Positions 27,960 to 35,910 of a DNA stretch of 64,000 nt are shown piece after piece. How positions within the stretch are numbered: position 1 is the first letter of the stretch; each line of letters starts with the position of its first letter. The translations under genes were made by a program, and so were the position numbers. The notes under the pieces were generated by a model. That model ran no database searches and was not told where the DNA came from. It saw only the letters and a list, made by a program, of their open reading frames with translations. Source of the stretch: Variovorax sp. KK3 (GTDB taxonomy: Bacteria > Pseudomonadota > Gammaproteobacteria > Burkholderiales > Burkholderiaceae_C); assembly GCF_001984055.1 (NCBI RefSeq), contig NZ_LYVO01000007.1, positions 62,001 through 126,000 of the forward strand, written 5' to 3'.

Positions 27960-29395
27960 GTGTGACCATAAACGCGAAGCCGGAGCTTCGGGCCGCCGGG
28001 GATCTGTGGCGCCGCTACACGCAGGCGTTCGCCCAGGCATGGCATCGGCAGGCACAGATGGAACCTGTGGAGCGCCTGCCGCATGAGGCGCAATTCCTGC
28101 CCGCCGCACTCTCGCTGCAAGAGAGCCCGGTGTCACCTGCGCCACGCGTCGCCTTGTGGATGCTGCTGTTGTTGGCGCTGTCGGCCCTGCTCTGGTCGGT
28201 GTGGGGTCATATCGACGTGGTGGCGACCGCGCAAGGCAAGGTGGTCCCCAACGACCGTACCAAGACGATCCAGGCGTTCGAGACAGCCACCGTGAAGCAC
28301 ATCCTCGTCAGCGACGGGCAGCCGATCCAGGCCGGTGATGTGCTGGTCGAGCTCGACGCCACCAACGCACAAGCCGACAGGGACCGCGTGCAGGGCGATC
28401 TGTCCGCGGTGCGCCTGAAGGTCGCACGCGCGCAGTCGTTGCTGACGATGATCGACAAGGGCGCGGGGCTCGTGCTGGCTCGCCCGGAGCAGGTGACCGA
28501 CCAACAGTTCATCGGCGCGCAGCGCCTGCTGGCCGGACAACTGAGCGAATACCGCGCCAGGCTGGGACGCATTGACGCCGACGTGGCACGGCGCGAGGCG
28601 GAACTGCGTTCGACGTTGGCACTGGTGCGCAAGCTGGAACAGACCGTGCCGATCGCCCAGCAACGCGCCAGGGACTTCAAGCATCTGGTTGAACAGAACT
28701 TTGTCTCCAGGCACGGCTATCTGGAGCGGGAGCAGGCGCGCATCGAACAGGAGGCGGACCTGGCCAACCAGAGCAGCCGCCTCATGGAAATCGAAGCCGC
28801 GTTGCGTGAAGCGAGGGGCCAGCGCCATGAGCTGACGGCGGAAACCCGCCGCATCGCGCTCGACAGCATCACCGACGGGCAGCAGAAAGGCGCGGCACTC
28901 GAACAGGAGCTTCTGAAAGCCGATATGCACAGCAAGCTGATGCGATTGACTTCACCCGTCGATGGCACCGTGCAGCAGTTGGCCGTGCACACGGTCGGCG
29001 GCGTGGTCACTCCGGCACAGCCGCTGATGGCGATCGTGCCGCGCGACAACCCGCTGGAGGTCGAAGCGTTCATCGAGAACAAGGACATCGGATTCGTCAA
29101 GCCCGGCCAGGAGGCGGAGATCAAGGTCGAAACCTTCCAGTACACCAAGTACGGCACGATCCACGCGACGGTGAGCTCGGTTTCGCACGACGCGATCAAC
29201 GACGAGAAACGCGGGTTGATCTATTCGACCCGGGTGAAGTTGGCCAGGTCCGCCGTGCTCGTCGATGGCACGGAAGTCAGGCTCAGCCCCGGCATGGCGG
29301 TGTCCGTCGAAGTCAAGACGGGCAAGCGGCGCGTGATCGAGTATTTTCTGTCGCCCTTGATTCAGCACGCCGGAGAGAGCCTGCGAGAGCGTTGA
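27956..29395 (+). CDS. Type I secretion membrane-fusion protein, HlyD-like
   Basis: 479 residues from a GTG overlapping the HlyB stop (GTGA). There is a cytoplasmic N-terminus of about 60 residues, one membrane helix (about 62-82, ALWMLLLLALSALLWSVWGHI), a biotinyl-lipoyl half (GKVVPNDRTKTIQAFE), a long coiled coil (about 140-300) and the second half with SPVDGTVQQLAVHTVGGVV. It should bridge the ABC transporter to an outer-membrane TolC-type channel. No such channel gene is in this locus, so one encoded elsewhere must be used. Confidence 0.95.
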   Translation: MSVTINAKPELRAAGDLWRRYTQAFAQAWHRQAQMEPVERLPHEAQFLPAALSLQESPVSPAPRVALWMLLLLALSALLWSVWGHIDVVATAQGKVVPNDRTKTIQAFETATVKHILVSDGQPIQAGDVLVELDATNAQADRDRVQGDLSAVRLKVARAQSLLTMIDKGAGLVLARPEQVTDQQFIGAQRLLAGQLSEYRARLGRIDADVARREAELRSTLALVRKLEQTVPIAQQRARDFKHLVEQNFVSRHGYLEREQARIEQEADLANQSSRLMEIEAALREARGQRHELTAETRRIALDSITDGQQKGAALEQELLKADMHSKLMRLTSPVDGTVQQLAVHTVGGVVTPAQPLMAIVPRDNPLEVEAFIENKDIGFVKPGQEAEIKVETFQYTKYGTIHATVSSVSHDAINDEKRGLIYSTRVKLARSAVLVDGTEVRLSPGMAVSVEVKTGKRRVIEYFLSPLIQHAGESLRER

Positions 29396-29406
29396 TTCAA
29401 AACGCT
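29388..29406. terminator. Small hairpin between convergent genes
   Basis: AGCGTT (29388-29393) and AACGCT (29401-29406) are perfect 6-base arms with a 7-base loop, spanning the end of the HlyD-like gene and the end of the convergent DUF488 gene. It may be a weak bidirectional terminator; there is no clear T-run. Confidence 0.3.
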
Positions 29407-29803
29407 AATCCACGATCTCCGCCCCGCGCTCCTTCAGCAGCGCACGCAAAAACGATCGATGGCACTTCGCCTCGTCCTCGCAATAGCAACCCATTGAAAA
29501 ATCGCTCTGCTGCGACAGCGCGGCGAGCAGGTCCAGGCTGCGGCTGGCGTCGGGCTCGGCCATCTCCGACTTGAACTTGCGGCCGAAGGCGGCCCATTCC
29601 GCGGGCTTGCCGGAGGCCACGGCGGCCTGGGCCTGTTTCATGGTGTCGACCGAGGGTGCGAGGTTGGGGTACCACACGTCGTACCAGTTCTGCGAGGCGA
29701 ACTCGCTCTTGGGCACGCCGCGCGGCGGGCGGCGCACCGTGCCGATGCGCAGGCCCTCGCCGGGGGCGCGCTCGCTGCCGAGGCGGACGATTCGGATGGC
29801 CAT
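29405..29803 (-). CDS. DUF488 family protein
   Basis: 132 residues from the ATG at 29803, preceded by a very strong AGGAGGAG; the upstream in-frame start is rejected for that reason. The family pattern is present: RIGTVRRPPRGVPKSEFASQ near the start, YDVWYPNLAPS in the middle and the C-terminal GCYCEDEAKCHRSFLRALL with its Cys/His cluster. The biochemical role of DUF488 proteins is not established. It is divergent from the crotonase gene across about 100 bases. Confidence 0.9.
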   Translation of the reverse strand: MAIRIVRLGSERAPGEGLRIGTVRRPPRGVPKSEFASQNWYDVWYPNLAPSVDTMKQAQAAVASGKPAEWAAFGRKFKSEMAEPDASRSLDLLAALSQQSDFSMGCYCEDEAKCHRSFLRALLKERGAEIVD

Positions 29804-29904
29804 GGACTGTCTCCTCCTGGATGGCGTCGCTGTTGACTGCGCGACAGCCGCGATCATCGCCGAGCCGCGATACTCGTGGCGCCCTGAACGGAGACACACG
29901 CGCC

Positions 29905-30759
29905 ATGAATGAACGCATCGAAGCGATCCGCCACCCCGACGGCGTGGTCGAACTGCATCTTGCCCGCGCCGACAAGATGAACGCGCTCGATCCCGCGATG
30001 TTCGATGCGCTGATCGAGGCCGGCGAAGCGCTCTGCGGCGACGTGCGTGTCCGCGCCGTGGTGATCGCCGGCCGTGGCAAGGCCTTCTGCGCGGGCCTCG
30101 ACATGCAGTCCTTCGAGCGCATGGAGCAAGGGGCAGGTCCGGGGCCGGGGCCGGGCTCGGACTCGCCTAGTGCGCTGCTCGGCAAGCAGGCATCGGCCGA
30201 CCTGGTCGAGCGCACGCATGGCCTCTCGAACGCGGCGCAGCGGGTGGCCACCGTGTGGCGCGACGTGCCGGTGCCGATCATCGCCGCGGTGCACGGCGTG
30301 GCCTTCGGTGGGGGGCTGCAGGTGGCGCTGGGTGCCGACATCCGGCTGGTTGCGCCGGACGCGCGGCTGTCGGTCATGGAGATCAAATGGGGCCTGGTGC
30401 CCGACATGGCCGGCATGGTGCTGATGCGCGAGCTGGCGCGTGCGGACGTGGTGCGCGAGCTGTGCTTCACCGGGCGCATCTTCTCGGGTGAAGAGGCGGT
30501 GGCGCTGGGCCTGGCGACGCGCGTGTCGGCCGATCCGCTGGCCGACGCGCTGGCCATGGCCCACGACATCGCGCAGAAAAGTCCCGACGCGATTCGTGCC
30601 GGCAAGCGCTTGCTGAATGCGGCGATGGGGCACAGCGCCGCCGAGCTGCTGCTGGCCGAATCGGTGGAGCAGAAGGCGCTGATCGGCAGCGCCAACCAGG
30701 CCGAGGCGGTGCGGGCGAACCTGGAGCGGCGTGCGCCGCGCTTCGATCTGCAACCCTGA
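29905..30759 (+). CDS. Enoyl-CoA hydratase/isomerase (crotonase family)
   Basis: 284 residues. Crotonase features: the oxyanion-hole segments FCAGLDMQSF (about 61-70) and GVAFGGGLQVALGADIRL (about 132-149), and MEIKWGLVPDMAG at the catalytic region. A Gly-Pro repeat insertion (GAGPGPGPGS, about 76-85), encoded by a GGGGCC-type microsatellite, lies in the flexible loop after the first oxyanion segment and makes the protein slightly longer than usual. It probably acts on an acyl-CoA; the substrate is not set by the neighbours. Confidence 0.92.
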   Translation: MNERIEAIRHPDGVVELHLARADKMNALDPAMFDALIEAGEALCGDVRVRAVVIAGRGKAFCAGLDMQSFERMEQGAGPGPGPGSDSPSALLGKQASADLVERTHGLSNAAQRVATVWRDVPVPIIAAVHGVAFGGGLQVALGADIRLVAPDARLSVMEIKWGLVPDMAGMVLMRELARADVVRELCFTGRIFSGEEAVALGLATRVSADPLADALAMAHDIAQKSPDAIRAGKRLLNAAMGHSAAELLLAESVEQKALIGSANQAEAVRANLERRAPRFDLQP

Positions 30760-30775
30760 GGCGCCGGCGCGATGC

Positions 30776-31126
30776 CTACGCAGTGCCGCCGGTGCCGCCG
30801 GTGTGGCCGAATGCAGTGACGATCTGCAACACCTGCACCCCGCTGGGCAGCTCGATCAGGAACTCGGGATCGCGCGCCAGGTGATGGATGCGGCGCGGGT
30901 CCGGGCCAGCGAAGCGCGACATCGCCTCGACGCTTTCCCAGTACGAGATGGTGACGAACTCGCTGTCGGTTTCGCGGTCTTCGCGCAGCAGTTGCACGCC
31001 CAGCGCTTTTTCTTCGAGCGGGCGGATGCCTTCTTCGTACAGGTAGGCCGCATAGGCGTCGGCCTTGTCCCGGGTGGTGCGGCCGCGCCAGATGCGGGCG
31101 ATGGTGGGCTTCGAAGCGTGGGTCAT
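30776..31126 (-). CDS. Antibiotic biosynthesis monooxygenase (ABM)-like dimeric barrel protein
   Basis: 116 residues from the ATG at 31126 (MTHASKPTIARIWRG). The pattern of an opening beta strand with IARIWRGRT, a helix (ADAYAAYLYEE), a strand with SEFVTISYWESVEAM and a following Phe-Ala-Gly segment fits the ferredoxin-like alpha/beta barrel of ABM and heme-degrading monooxygenases. Catalytic residues are not conserved enough to name a reaction. It ends in a short His-Thr-Gly-rich tail (GHTGGTGGTA). Confidence 0.78.
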   Translation of the reverse strand: MTHASKPTIARIWRGRTTRDKADAYAAYLYEEGIRPLEEKALGVQLLREDRETDSEFVTISYWESVEAMSRFAGPDPRRIHHLARDPEFLIELPSGVQVLQIVTAFGHTGGTGGTA

Positions 31127-31215
31127 GCGGATCCTTTGCAGAGAATGAATGACGCGAGGCCCGGATTGTCGCGGCATACTCTGCGCGATCTCAACCTGCC
31201 TGAATTCCACGTCGA

Positions 31216-32124
31216 ATGGACAAAGAAGTCGAACCCGCGGTGCTCGCGGTCATCAATGAAAAGCGCCTGTCCGGCGAAAAGCGTACGCCGGTCGACATCA
31301 TCGCCAAGATGGGCGTGCCCGACGCCCGCGACAAAGCCTCCGATCAGGCCTGGATCGCGACCGGCGACAACGTGATCGCCACGGTCTGGGCCGAACTCGT
31401 GAGCATCGGCGCCGGCGGCCGGTGGTTCTTCATCGAATCGCTCGACACGCAGCGTCGCATCGGCGGCGGCGACCGCAGCGCGCTGCAGATCCAGCGGGCC
31501 AAGGACCGGCTGGGCCTGCTCAAGCGGTCGCTCGACGCGGGGCAGGGCGTCAGGGCGGTGCTGCAGACCAACCGCGTGGCGATCCGCGAGGCCGAAAGCG
31601 ACAAGGCGGCCCGGGTGTCGACCCGCGTGCCGGACGACGAGGAATGGCATGTCGCGCAGTGGGAGCCCGCGCGCAAGTTCGCGGTGCTGGTGCGCGGCGC
31701 GCGCGGCTGGCTGCCGGGCGACGAGGACATGCAAGCCGCGCGGACGCGGGCGAACATCCCCTCCGACGCGCCGGAGGCCGGGCCTGGCGGGGCATCGGCC
31801 GACGATCCGCAGGCGGCCGCGATGGGCTACCTGGCCAGCCACTTCGCGAGCTATGGCTACAAGGCAGAGGACGTGTCAGCGCAGAAGCTCGGCTACGACA
31901 TCGAGGTGTCGGACAAGAAGGGCAAGGTGCTGCTGCAACTCGCCGTGAAGGGCACCGCGACGGGCAAGACCGGCTTCAGGCTCTCGGCCGAGGAACGCGC
32001 CGTCGCGGCGAAGGGCGACCCCTGGCGCCTGGCGGTGGTCACCGACGCCTTCGGGCCGGCGACGCAGCACAAGCTGTACCGGTCGTCCGAGATGGACAAG
32101 GCGCCGGGCCTCGAGCCCTTCTGA
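31216..32124 (+). CDS. DUF3883-like domain protein, unknown function
   Basis: 302 residues. Residues 1-160 have no recognised domain, except a winged-helix-like start (INEKRLSGEKRTPVDIIAKMGV). The C-terminal 110 residues resemble DUF3883 and related nuclease-fold domains: MGYLASHFASYGYKAEDVSAQ, GYDIEVSDKKGKVLLQLAVKGT, then a strand with WRLAVVTDAF. The conserved D...QLxVKG arrangement is reminiscent of the restriction-endonuclease core (D...ExK, with Gln in place of Glu). It stands alone, with no methyltransferase or helicase next to it. Confidence 0.7.
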   Translation: MDKEVEPAVLAVINEKRLSGEKRTPVDIIAKMGVPDARDKASDQAWIATGDNVIATVWAELVSIGAGGRWFFIESLDTQRRIGGGDRSALQIQRAKDRLGLLKRSLDAGQGVRAVLQTNRVAIREAESDKAARVSTRVPDDEEWHVAQWEPARKFAVLVRGARGWLPGDEDMQAARTRANIPSDAPEAGPGGASADDPQAAAMGYLASHFASYGYKAEDVSAQKLGYDIEVSDKKGKVLLQLAVKGTATGKTGFRLSAEERAVAAKGDPWRLAVVTDAFGPATQHKLYRSSEMDKAPGLEPF

Positions 32125-32217
32125 CCGCTGACAGCTACCTGCCCTGATCGGCCGTCGCAGCGACGCATTGCGCGGCTGCATCGCGCGGCAGCATCACCGC
32201 GCTGCGCCGCACCTGTT

Positions 32218-32817
32218 TCAGGCGGCCGCGGCAGGCGCATCGCCGCCCGCGCGGCTGCCGCTCAGCATCCGGCTGAACAGCCGGGCGGTCTTCGCATCGC
32301 AGGCCATGCCGTGGTCCAGGTGCACGTTCATGGCGAAGCCGTCGAAAGCCATCAGCACCACGCCCGCGATGATGCTTCCCTGCGCCGGCGGCACGTCGAG
32401 GCATTCGCCGATCCACTGCGCGACGCGCCCCTGGAACAGCTCGCGCAGGTGCGGGCTGTAGCTGTCGCTGACGCTGCTGGTCGACAGCGCTTGCATGATG
32501 TTCTTGGCGAAGCCGTTGGTTTCGCGCGGCAGGTCGCGCCATAGCGCCGTCAACAGCCGCTCGAGCCGTGCCTCGGGCGATGCGATGCGCTTGAGCGAGC
32601 GCTCCAGCTTCTCGAGCCGCTCGGTGAGCCAGGGCTCGTAGAGCGTGTACAGAACCTCCAGCTTCGACCCGAAATACACGTACACGTTGGCCGTCGAAAT
32701 ACCGGCTTCGCGCGCGATCGCCGGAATCGACGTGTCGATGTAGCCCTGTTCCGAGAACAGGCGAAAAGCCGCGTCGAGGATGGCCGTTCGGACGTCTTCT
32801 TTCTTTCGTTGTGACAT
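32218..32817 (-). CDS. TetR family regulator, probable repressor of the pyridine-type operon
   Basis: 199 residues; start at 32817 (MSQRKKEDVRTAILDAAF). The helix-turn-helix spans about residues 8-54 (FRLFSEQGYIDTSIPAIAREAGISTANVYVYFGSKLEVLY). The C-terminal domain is helical and ends in a short Ala tract. It is divergent from the NicX-like gene across 141 bases that hold a promoter and an inverted repeat, so control of the 12-gene run is likely. The inducer is probably an aromatic N-heterocycle, by inference. Confidence 0.92.
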   Translation of the reverse strand: MSQRKKEDVRTAILDAAFRLFSEQGYIDTSIPAIAREAGISTANVYVYFGSKLEVLYTLYEPWLTERLEKLERSLKRIASPEARLERLLTALWRDLPRETNGFAKNIMQALSTSSVSDSYSPHLRELFQGRVAQWIGECLDVPPAQGSIIAGVVLMAFDGFAMNVHLDHGMACDAKTARLFSRMLSGSRAGGDAPAAAA

Positions 32818-32866
32818 GTTGGTGCCGATCGTGTTCCGGGGTGGTGCGCCGCATTCTCTCAAAACT

Positions 32867-32877
32867 GAATGGTATTC
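32867..32877. promoter_or_regulatory. Candidate operator GAAT-GGT-ATTC
   Basis: A perfect inverted repeat with 4-base arms and a 3-base centre, five bases upstream of the -35 of the promoter below and 50 bases from the divergent TetR start. Its size and place fit a TetR operator. Confidence 0.45.
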
Positions 32878-32881
32878 GCTA

Positions 32882-32910
32882 TTGACACGCGAGAGCTTGA
32901 CTTCTAAATT
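32882..32910 (+). promoter_or_regulatory. Strong sigma-70 promoter for the NicX/molybdenum hydroxylase operon
   Basis: A perfect TTGACA (32882-32887), an ideal 17-base spacer and TAAATT (32905-32910, four of six consensus). Initiation would fall near 32917, about 40 bases before the first ATG. It is the best promoter seen in the window and directly follows the candidate operator. Confidence 0.65.
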
Positions 32911-32958
32911 TGTTGGAACGCTTCACGAACCTTCGACGACTCGTTCAGGAACCCCACG

Positions 32959-34038
32959 ATGATGCAAGCTGCCATCCGCACGCAAGAGCTCAACCCGGCG
33001 ATGCTCATGTCGCTCTTTCGCAAGCAGTTCGAGCTGTGCCGCGTCACGCCGGGCCAGACCGTGGCGATCGTCAGCGACCTGGGCACGCGGCGCGAATACA
33101 TCCAGGCCGCCTTCGCCGCGGCGAAGGACATCGGCTTCGACATCTACGAGATGTGCGTCAACGCGATTCCCGGCTGGACCAGCGTCGGCGTGCCGACCAT
33201 CGGCAAGTGCAAGGGCACGCTCGAGGCGCTGATGGCGGTCGACATGGTGCTGATCTTCCACGTGCCGCTGTTCTCCAAATGGCTGCGCGACGTGCAGGCC
33301 AAGGGCGTGCGCGTGCAGATGATCATCGACGCGCCGGACGACCTGTACCAGCTGCAGTCGCCTCCGGGCTTGAAGGAAGCCGTCCTCCATGCCACCGCGC
33401 TCTACAAGAAGACGCGCGAGGCGCGCGTCACGAGCAAGGCCGGCACCGACCTCACGTACCGCTGCGGCGAATACCCGGTGATGAGCCAGTACGGCATGGC
33501 CGACGAGCCCGGCCGCTTCGACCACTGGGGCGTGGGCCTGCTGCACACTTTTCCGAACGAAGGCAGCGCGCAGGGCAGGGTGGTGATTGCGCCCGGCGAC
33601 GTCATCATCCTTCCGTACTGCCGCTACGTGCAGGACGCGATCGAGATCGAGGTGCGCGAGGGCCACATCACGAGCATCGAGGGTGGCCTCGACGCGGCCC
33701 TCATGCGCGAATGGCTGGCCGAGGGCGAGGAACATGCGGGCGACCGCGACCCGTATGCGCTGTCGCACCTGGGCTGGGGCCTCAATCCGCAATGCCGCTG
33801 GGATTCGCTGGCGCTTTACGGCGACGCACCCGAGCGCAGCCGCGCCGCGGCGCGCAGCTTCCCCGGCAACTTCCTCTTCAGCACCGGCCCGAACACGCAA
33901 GGCGGCGGCAAGCGCACCACGCGCGGCCACTACGACGTGCCGATGCGCGGCTGCACCATCGCGCTCGACGGCAACGTGGTCATCAAGGACGGCCGCGTGG
34001 TCGACCCCGAGATGATCGTCAAGCGCGTGGCCCGCTGA
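32959..34038 (+). CDS. 2,5-dihydroxypyridine 5,6-dioxygenase-like protein (NicX family)
   Basis: 359 residues, the length of NicX/Hpo enzymes, which resemble M29 aminopeptidases in fold. NicX binds iron through His265, His318 and Asp320; here H270 (SHLGWGLNP) and H324/D326 (RGHYDVPM) keep the spacing and the His-x-Asp pattern. The enzyme opens the ring of 2,5-dihydroxypyridine to N-formylmaleamate. It is the first gene of a 12-gene run with a molybdenum ring hydroxylase and a formamidase-like hydrolase, which supports a pyridine-ring substrate. A related ring could be the true target. Confidence 0.82.
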   Translation: MMQAAIRTQELNPAMLMSLFRKQFELCRVTPGQTVAIVSDLGTRREYIQAAFAAAKDIGFDIYEMCVNAIPGWTSVGVPTIGKCKGTLEALMAVDMVLIFHVPLFSKWLRDVQAKGVRVQMIIDAPDDLYQLQSPPGLKEAVLHATALYKKTREARVTSKAGTDLTYRCGEYPVMSQYGMADEPGRFDHWGVGLLHTFPNEGSAQGRVVIAPGDVIILPYCRYVQDAIEIEVREGHITSIEGGLDAALMREWLAEGEEHAGDRDPYALSHLGWGLNPQCRWDSLALYGDAPERSRAAARSFPGNFLFSTGPNTQGGGKRTTRGHYDVPMRGCTIALDGNVVIKDGRVVDPEMIVKRVAR

Positions 34039-34073
34039 GGCGCTGCATCGACGCACGACAAGAAAGACACCCC

Positions 34074-34553
34074 ATGCTGATCGAAGGCCAATTCCCCATC
34101 GCCGCATCGCGCGAGGCGCTGATGGTCCACCTGTTCGACGCGGGCCTGATGGCCTCGTGCCTGCCCGGCTGCGAGAAGCTCGAAGCCATCGATGCCGACA
34201 GCTACCGCGCCGTCGTCGTCATTTCGATGGCGGGCATCAAGGCCCGCTTCAACCTCCAGGTCGCCATCACCCGACGCGATGAGCACAACGTCTGGGCCGT
34301 GACGCGCGGCGACGAAGGCGGCAAGGCGAGCAACCTGCAGGCCGACAGCCAGGTCAACCTCGAAGACGCGGCCGAGGGCACGCAGGTGCGCTACCGCTCC
34401 GAGGTGTCGGTGACGGGCCGGCTCGGCCGCTTCGCGCTCGGCATGATGAAGAAGAAGGCGCAGAGCATGGGCGACGAGTTCGCCGTCAACCTGCAGCGCA
34501 AGCTCGAACAGGTCGGTGCCGCGGCCGCCGCGCCCGCGCACGAAGGGCATTGA
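34074..34553 (+). CDS. CoxG/SRPBCC family protein
   Basis: 159 residues. The CoxG pattern is present: the opening FPIAASREALMVHLFDAGLMASCLPGCEKLE, the central strands YRAVVVISMAGIKARFNLQV and the closing helix with GRFALGMMKKKAQSMGDEFAVNLQRKL. CoxG-type proteins accompany molybdenum hydroxylases and are thought to help membrane attachment or maturation; in some clusters an SRPBCC protein is counted as a subunit. It lies directly before the three hydroxylase subunit genes, with two bases between its stop and the next ATG. Confidence 0.9.
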   Translation: MLIEGQFPIAASREALMVHLFDAGLMASCLPGCEKLEAIDADSYRAVVVISMAGIKARFNLQVAITRRDEHNVWAVTRGDEGGKASNLQADSQVNLEDAAEGTQVRYRSEVSVTGRLGRFALGMMKKKAQSMGDEFAVNLQRKLEQVGAAAAAPAHEGH

Positions 34554-34555
34554 AC

Positions 34556-35419
34556 ATGCCGACCCTGCAGGGGCTCTATCGCCCGAAGACCGTCGACGAG
34601 GCCACGGCCTTGCTGGCGCAGGATGCCGAGGCCAAGCCGCTGGCCGGCGGCGCGACGCTGGTCGCGATGCTCAATGCGCGGGTCATCGAGCCTGCCGCGC
34701 TCATCAGCCTGGCGGACATCGACGAGATCAAGGGCATTTCGGTACTCGCCGATGGCCGCGTGCGCATCGGCGCCTTCACGCGGCATCGCGACACCGCCGC
34801 GTGCACGCTGGCGCTGGGTGCGGCCGGCGTGGTGCCGCATGCCGCCTCGCAGATCGCGAACGCGACGGTGCGCAACATGGGCACCATCGGCGGGTCGATC
34901 TCGTTCGCCGATCCGGGGCTCGACTATCCGCCGGCGCTCGTCGCCGCGGGCGCGGTCATCGAGATCGCGTCCGTCGACGGACGGCGCACCGTGCCCGCGG
35001 CCGAGTTCTTCGTCGACTGGTACCTGACCGCGCTCGAACCCGGCGAAATGGTCACGGCCGTGCTGCTGCCGCCGCCGGACCACGGCGTGGGCATCTACGT
35101 CAAGCATGCGCGCGTGGCCGGGGACTACGCCACCGCCTCGGTCGCGGCCTGCCTGCACGACGATGGGCGCATTGCCATCGCGGTGGGCGCGTGCGGCCCC
35201 ACCCCCTTGTCCGACGCCGAGGCCGATACGCTGCTGTCGTCCGACCGCAGCGATGCGGCCATCGCGCGCGCGGCCAAGATGCTGGAGCAGCGCGCCGACC
35301 CGCTCGACGACGTGCGCGGCAGTGCCGACTACCGGCGCCTGTTGATTCCCCGCCTGCTGTCGCGCGCGGTGCGTGCGGTGGAGGCCTCGTCGGCAACATC
35401 GCAGCGGAGCATGGCATGA
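34556..35419 (+). CDS. Molybdenum hydroxylase FAD subunit (xanthine dehydrogenase family subunit M)
   Basis: 287 residues; the ATG at 34556 is preferred to the TTG at 34550. FAD-binding motifs of the CoxM/CutM type are visible: PLAGGATLVAMLNAR (about 29-43) and NATVRNMGTIGGSISFADPG (about 102-121). It passes electrons from the iron-sulphur subunit to an acceptor. The stop overlaps the ATG of the small subunit (ATGA at 35416-35419). Gene order is medium, small, large, the CO-dehydrogenase-like arrangement. Confidence 0.93.
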   Translation: MPTLQGLYRPKTVDEATALLAQDAEAKPLAGGATLVAMLNARVIEPAALISLADIDEIKGISVLADGRVRIGAFTRHRDTAACTLALGAAGVVPHAASQIANATVRNMGTIGGSISFADPGLDYPPALVAAGAVIEIASVDGRRTVPAAEFFVDWYLTALEPGEMVTAVLLPPPDHGVGIYVKHARVAGDYATASVAACLHDDGRIAIAVGACGPTPLSDAEADTLLSSDRSDAAIARAAKMLEQRADPLDDVRGSADYRRLLIPRLLSRAVRAVEASSATSQRSMA

Positions 35420-35910
35420 GCAGCGCGACGACCCTCGTCACGCTCGACGTGAACGGCAACGAAGCCCAGGTCCCGGCCGCGCTTCACGACACGATGCTCA
35501 CCGTGCTGCGCGACGGCCTGCAATTGACCGCTGCCAAGCGAGGCTGCAACCAGGGCGTGTGCGGCGCCTGCACCATCAGCATCGACGGCGTGCCGATGCG
35601 CGCCTGCCTGAGCCTGGCCCATGCCTGCGAGCATGCCGAGGTGCGCACGCTCGAAGGCTTGCAGGGTGGTCGCGAGATGCGCGCCCTGCAGGCGGCTTTC
35701 GCCCGATCGGGCGCGTTTCAGTGCGGCTTCTGCACCGCCGGCATGCTGGTCGCTGCGCACGCGCTGCTGCAACGCGACCCCGCGCCCGACGAGCAGGCGG
35801 TGCGCAAGGCGCTCTCCGGCAACCTGTGCCGCTGCACCGGCTACGTCAAGATCATCGAGGCGGTGCAACACGCCGCGCGGTCGCTGCAGCCCGAAGGAGT
35901 CGCATCGTGA
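35416..35910 (+). CDS. Molybdenum hydroxylase 2Fe-2S subunit
   Basis: 164 residues, the normal length for the small subunit. Both clusters are intact: the plant-type cluster by C44, C49, C52 and C64 (RGCNQGVCGACTI and MRACL), and the second, helical-domain cluster by C103, C106, C138 and C140 (QCGFCTAGM and GNLCRCTGY). It relays electrons from the molybdenum site to FAD. It overlaps the genes on both sides by four bases. Confidence 0.96.
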   Translation: MSSATTLVTLDVNGNEAQVPAALHDTMLTVLRDGLQLTAAKRGCNQGVCGACTISIDGVPMRACLSLAHACEHAEVRTLEGLQGGREMRALQAAFARSGAFQCGFCTAGMLVAAHALLQRDPAPDEQAVRKALSGNLCRCTGYVKIIEAVQHAARSLQPEGVAS

